DNA of 64,000 nt from Citrobacter amalonaticus Y19 (GTDB taxonomy: Bacteria > Pseudomonadota > Gammaproteobacteria > Enterobacterales > Enterobacteriaceae), in contig NZ_CP011132.1 in the NCBI RefSeq assembly GCF_000981805.1, positions 1,488,001-1,552,000 of the forward strand, written 5' to 3'. The translations under genes and the position numbers were made by a program. The first letter of the stretch is position 1. Each line of letters begins with the position of its first letter. The notes under the pieces are model-generated. The model was not told the DNA's origin. It worked only from the letters and a program-made list of their open reading frames with translations, and made no database searches. Below, piece by piece: positions 59,917-64,000 of this stretch.

Positions 59917-62900
59917 ATGAATAGAATCTATCGCGTAATGTGGAATAGCACCCTGCAAGCCTTTCAGGTCTGCTCAGAATTAACTCGCCGGGTAGGTAAA
60001 ACATCTACTGTTAATCTGCGTACATCTCCAGGAATGTGTACGAAATTCAACACACTGGCGCTGAGTGTATTGCTGGCGCTAGCGGGTTCAGCGTCAGCTG
60101 CGAGGCTGGAGGTTGATAATGGTCAGAGTGCCACGCTCAATACTGCCGTTGCTTACGATTCCTATCAGGTTGGGTGGAATGGCAGCGGTATACTTAATAT
60201 TCTAAGTGGCGGCAACGCTTCATTAACTACTATTGAAACCAGCGTCGTTGGCGGTAATGTGGGCTCGCAGGGTATCGTTAATGTGTCGGGTGGCCTGTGG
60301 CGATTGTATGATACCGGGAATCAAGCAAGGCCTTTAAATATTGGTCAATCAGGAACCGGTACGCTTAATATCAACCAGGCGGGTCATGTTGATGGGGGGT
60401 ATTTAAGGTTAGGTGCTCAAGCCGCAGGTGTGGGGACCGTTAATGTTGAGGGTGAAGGTTCGGTACTGACGACAGAATTATTAGAAATTGGCAGCTACGG
60501 TACGGGCTCATTAAATATTACGGATAATGGTTACGTCACGAGTACATTAGTCGCCATTGTAGGCTATCAGGCGGGCAGTAATGGCCAGGTTGTCGTCGAA
60601 AAGGGTGGCGAGTGGCTGATACAAAATAATAATTTATTAGTTGATCTCCAAATTGGCAATCAAGGGACCGGTGAAACGACTATTCGCGAGGGTGGCCAGA
60701 TTACTGCCGGAGATACCTATCTTGGTGGCAATGTCACCGCTACCGGCACCCTGAATGTACAGGACCCAGGATCTGTAATCACGCTCGCCAGACTCTATAA
60801 CGGTTATCGTGGTAACGGCACGATCAATATTTCCAATAGTGGCCTGATGAATAACGGATATTATGCATTACTGGGCGTTGAGGCAGGTTCTCGCGGCGTG
60901 GTCAATGTGACTGATAAGGGGCATTGGAATTTCCTCGGTACGGGCGAAGCTTTCCGCTATATCTACGTCGGTGACGCGGGTGACGGTGAACTTAATGTCT
61001 CGAATGAAGGTAAGGTTGATTCAGGTATTATCACGGTCGGGATGAAAGAGACAGGGACAGGCAGCATTACCGTCAAGGATAGAAACTCCGTTATTACCAA
61101 CCTCGGTACCAATGTTGGTTACGACGGCCAGGGCGACATGACTATCAGTAATGAGGGGCTTGTTGTCAGTAACGGAGGGAGTTCGATCGGCTATGGAGAG
61201 AGCGGGATCGGGAATGTCAGCATCACAACGGGTGGACTGTGGCAGGTCAATAATACGGTCTATACCACCATTGGGGTTGGCGGCGTCGGGAATCTCAATA
61301 TCAGCGATGGCGGCAAGTTCATATCGAAAAATATTACTGTATTGGGCGATAAAGCAAGCGGTACCGGCACGCTCAACCTGATGGATACCACATCAACTTT
61401 CGATAGTGTTGGCCTCAGTGTCGGTAATTCTGGTAAGGGCACCGTGAATGTCAGTAATGGCGCAACGCTTACTTCGTCAGGCTATGGTTTTATTGGATCA
61501 AATATCACGGGTAAAGGGGTTGTCAATATTTCTACGGGGAGTCGTTGGAATATCGTTAACGAGGGAGGGAATGGTGGTAAGTTGCTTCATGTCGGTGAAT
61601 CAGGCACCGGGGAACTGAATATTACCTCTGGAGGCGTGGTTAAGGCCAGTGATACGCAGGTTGGCTCCCATGAAACAGGTAAAGGAAACGTCCTGGTCGA
61701 TGGGCAAAACTCCCTTCTTGAAACCCAAAATATGCAGGTAGGCGCGACTGGGGAGGGAACATTAACCCTTACGAATAACGGCACCCTGAATGTCGTTGGT
61801 GGCGAAATTTACTTAGGTGTCTTTGAACCTGCCGTGGGGACGCTCAATATTGGTGCCGCTCACGGTGAGGCAGCGGCGGATGCCGGGTATATCACCAATG
61901 TGACGAAGGTGGAGCTTGGTCTGGGTGAAGGGGTCTTCGTTTTTAATCATACCAATAATAGTGATACCGGCTACCAGGTCGATATGCTGATTACGGGTGA
62001 TGATAAAGACGGAAAAGTCATACATGATGCAGGCCATACGGTGTTCAATGCGGGAAATACCTACAGCGGTAAAACGCTGGTAAACGGCGGCCTTCTGACG
62101 ATTGCATCTCATACGACTGACGGTGTAACCGGGATGGGGGCGAGTGAAGTGACCATTGCAAACCCGGGTACGCTCGACATTCTCGCATCGACGAACAGCG
62201 CCGGAGATTACACGCTGACCAATGTGCTTAAAGGCGATGGCTTGCTGCGAGTAAAATTGTCATCCTCAGACAATGTGTTTGGCTTTACCCATGCTACGGG
62301 TACTGAATTCGCCGGTGTTGCACAACTTAAAGACAGTACTTTCGCTCTGGGGGGCGACAACACGGCTGCGCTTAGCCACGCGTTGTTGCAGTCTGACGGC
62401 GAAAATATCACCTCGGTAAAAACGGGAGAGCAATCCATTGGTGGGCTGGCCTTGAATGGCGGTACGCTGATTTTCGATACGGATTTTCCTGCCGCGACGC
62501 TTGCACAGGGATATATCAGCACCGACACTCTGGTAGTCGGGGCGGGTGAGTATACCTGGAAGGGTCGTACCTATCAGGTCGACGGAACCGGCGACGTACG
62601 TATCGACGTACCTAACCCGTGGAACGATCCAATGGCGAATAATCCTCTGACCACCCTCAATTTGCTGGAACAGGATGATAGCCATGTGGGCGTTCAACTG
62701 GTGAAAGCGCAAACGGTTATTGGATCCGGTGGGTCATTAACGCTACGTGATTTGCAGGGCGATGAGGTGGCGGCGGACAAAACGTTACAAATTGCGCAAA
62801 ACGGGACGGTTGTCGCCGATGGCGAATATGGGTTCCGCCTTACGACCGCGCCGGGTGATGGTTTGTACGTAAACTATGGCCTGAAGGCGCTGAACATCTA

Positions 62901-64000
62901 TGACGGTGAGACATTGACGTTAGCGGAGCACGGTGGTGCCTATGGCGCGATGGCGGATATGTCGGCAAAAATTGGCGGTATGGGGAATCTGGCGATCAAT
63001 ACCGTTCGACAGGTTTCGCTTTCCAATGGTCAGAACGACTATCAGGGTGCGACATTCGTTCAGATGGGGACACTGCGTACCGACGCGGATGGCGTGCTGG
63101 GCAACACGAGTGAACTCAACATCAGTAATGCGGCCATCGTCGATCTTAATGGATCGTCGCAAACGGTGGGGGCATTTAACGGGCAGATGGGCTCGACCGT
63201 ATTGTTCAAAAACGGCTCGCTGACGGTAAATAACGGCGGGATGAGTCAGGGTGAACTGGCAGGGGGCGGAAACCTGAATGTAACCGGGGGAACGCTGGCC
63301 ATTGAAGGGGTTAATGCACGCTACAACGCGTTAACCAGCATTAGCCCGAATGCGGAAGTCAGCCTCGATAATGCGCAGGGGTTGGGCAGTGGAAATATTG
63401 CCAATGACGGACGGTTAACGCTGAAGAGTGTGATTGGCGAACTACACAACAGTATGAGCGGCAGGGGCGTCTTCAGCGCAACGGCGGCGACGGACGTTGA
63501 ACTGGATGGCGATAATAGCCGCTTTGCGGGGCAATTCAACATCGACGCAGGTAGCGCACTGAGCGTCAACGAGCAGAAAAACCTGGGCGATGCTTCCGTT
63601 ATCAATAATGGCCTGCTCACCATCTCCACCGAGCGAGGCTGGGCGATGACGCACAGTATCACCGGTAGTGGTGATGTGACGAAACTGGGCACCGGGATCT
63701 TGACGCTCAATAACGATTCCGCCGCGTATCAGGGGACGACGGAAATCGTGGCCGGTGAAATTGCTTTCGGCTCCGGCTCGGCCATTGATATGGCAAGTCA
63801 GCAAATCAATATCCATAACAGCGGTGTGATGTCGGGAAATGTCACCACTGCGGGTGATGTGGATGTCATGCCTGGGGGGACACTGCGTGTCGCGAAAACC
63901 ACTATCGGCGGCAACCTGAAGAATGGCGGCACGGTACAAATGAATAGTGAAGGAGGAAAACCGGGCAATCTACTGACCGTTAATGGCAACTATAACGGCA
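59917..64000 (+). CDS. Large autotransporter adhesin (3' end outside window)
   Basis: The frame is open from ATG at 59917 to the right edge (1361 codons). It starts with an ESPR-type extended signal (MNRIYRVMWNSTLQAFQV) and a second hydrophobic part (FNTLALSVLLALAGSASA) with cleavage near ASA. Residues about 60-640 are short beta-helix repeats of the type G-x-G-T-L-N-I-x-x-G-G alternating with V-G-x-x-x-x-G, like the T5SS passenger repeats. Later parts contain beta-strand repeats, e.g. GDVTKLGTGILTLNNDSAAY. The C-terminal beta barrel must lie beyond the window. It is probably a surface adhesin or aggregation factor; the subfamily is not assigned. Confidence 0.88.
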   Translation, partial: MNRIYRVMWNSTLQAFQVCSELTRRVGKTSTVNLRTSPGMCTKFNTLALSVLLALAGSASAARLEVDNGQSATLNTAVAYDSYQVGWNGSGILNILSGGNASLTTIETSVVGGNVGSQGIVNVSGGLWRLYDTGNQARPLNIGQSGTGTLNINQAGHVDGGYLRLGAQAAGVGTVNVEGEGSVLTTELLEIGSYGTGSLNITDNGYVTSTLVAIVGYQAGSNGQVVVEKGGEWLIQNNNLLVDLQIGNQGTGETTIREGGQITAGDTYLGGNVTATGTLNVQDPGSVITLARLYNGYRGNGTINISNSGLMNNGYYALLGVEAGSRGVVNVTDKGHWNFLGTGEAFRYIYVGDAGDGELNVSNEGKVDSGIITVGMKETGTGSITVKDRNSVITNLGTNVGYDGQGDMTISNEGLVVSNGGSSIGYGESGIGNVSITTGGLWQVNNTVYTTIGVGGVGNLNISDGGKFISKNITVLGDKASGTGTLNLMDTTSTFDSVGLSVGNSGKGTVNVSNGATLTSSGYGFIGSNITGKGVVNISTGSRWNIVNEGGNGGKLLHVGESGTGELNITSGGVVKASDTQVGSHETGKGNVLVDGQNSLLETQNMQVGATGEGTLTLTNNGTLNVVGGEIYLGVFEPAVGTLNIGAAHGEAAADAGYITNVTKVELGLGEGVFVFNHTNNSDTGYQVDMLITGDDKDGKVIHDAGHTVFNAGNTYSGKTLVNGGLLTIASHTTDGVTGMGASEVTIANPGTLDILASTNSAGDYTLTNVLKGDGLLRVKLSSSDNVFGFTHATGTEFAGVAQLKDSTFALGGDNTAALSHALLQSDGENITSVKTGEQSIGGLALNGGTLIFDTDFPAATLAQGYISTDTLVVGAGEYTWKGRTYQVDGTGDVRIDVPNPWNDPMANNPLTTLNLLEQDDSHVGVQLVKAQTVIGSGGSLTLRDLQGDEVAADKTLQIAQNGTVVADGEYGFRLTTAPGDGLYVNYGLKALNIYDGETLTLAEHGGAYGAMADMSAKIGGMGNLAINTVRQVSLSNGQNDYQGATFVQMGTLRTDADGVLGNTSELNISNAAIVDLNGSSQTVGAFNGQMGSTVLFKNGSLTVNNGGMSQGELAGGGNLNVTGGTLAIEGVNARYNALTSISPNAEVSLDNAQGLGSGNIANDGRLTLKSVIGELHNSMSGRGVFSATAATDVELDGDNSRFAGQFNIDAGSALSVNEQKNLGDASVINNGLLTISTERGWAMTHSITGSGDVTKLGTGILTLNNDSAAYQGTTEIVAGEIAFGSGSAIDMASQQINIHNSGVMSGNVTTAGDVDVMPGGTLRVAKTTIGGNLKNGGTVQMNSEGGKPGNLLTVNGNYNG

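Overview
The window is a chromosomal stretch from an enterobacterium of the Escherichia/Salmonella/Citrobacter group. The evidence is a run of genes in the same order as the E. coli terminus region: dcp, (mgrR-mgtS), ydeE, eamA, marB-marA-marR, marC, sotB, yneJ/ptrR, sad/yneI, glsB, yneG, dgcF/yneF, uxaB, yneE and tam. Gene identities and order are read from the sequence. The guess that the host is a Citrobacter-like species is inference from the accessory content and from proteins close, but not identical, to their E. coli counterparts.

Accessory cassettes interrupt this backbone. Between dcp and ydeE (about 0.85-12.3 kb) are a lipoprotein serine hydrolase, a 52-codon small ORF, the PhoP-type sRNA/small-protein pair mgrR and mgtS, a divergent FtrA-like regulator and rhodanese, a MetE-like methyltransferase behind a recognisable MetJ operator array, a two-gene DUF1493 module of unknown function, and a complete urea ABC transporter operon urtABCDE behind a well-formed sigma-54 promoter. 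E. coli carries ydeJ-ydeI-dgcZ in this interval, and I do not find them here. Smaller insertions are a methyl-accepting chemotaxis protein between sad and glsB, and a GNAT acetyltransferase between dgcF and uxaB.

After tam comes a sugar-acid (hexonate) catabolic cluster at 29.7-35.4 kb: a ManD-type dehydratase divergent from a three-gene SDR/MFS/idonate-dehydrogenase operon, followed by a GntR/FadR-family repressor. Two FadR-type operators and a CRP-like site lie in the divergent control region.

The main feature of the right half is a surface-adhesion locus (35.9-58.8 kb). It holds a TolC-like outer-membrane protein, a Bap-type adhesin of about 6022 residues, a type I secretion ABC exporter with a degenerate C39 domain, and an HlyD-type adaptor; the last three are tightly packed. 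The adhesin has a BapA-like N-terminus, about 50 Ig-like repeats, calcium-binding FG-GAP/VCBS-like motifs, and an RTX/type I secretion C-terminus. Six of its repeats form a super-unit of 1794-1797 bp present in almost five near-identical tandem copies. A DJ-1/PfpI protein follows on the other strand. The window then ends inside a second large surface protein, an autotransporter with an ESPR-type extended signal peptide.

I found no transposase, integrase, rRNA, tRNA or CRISPR array. Regulatory sites are motif matches made by eye and have not been scored against a matrix.
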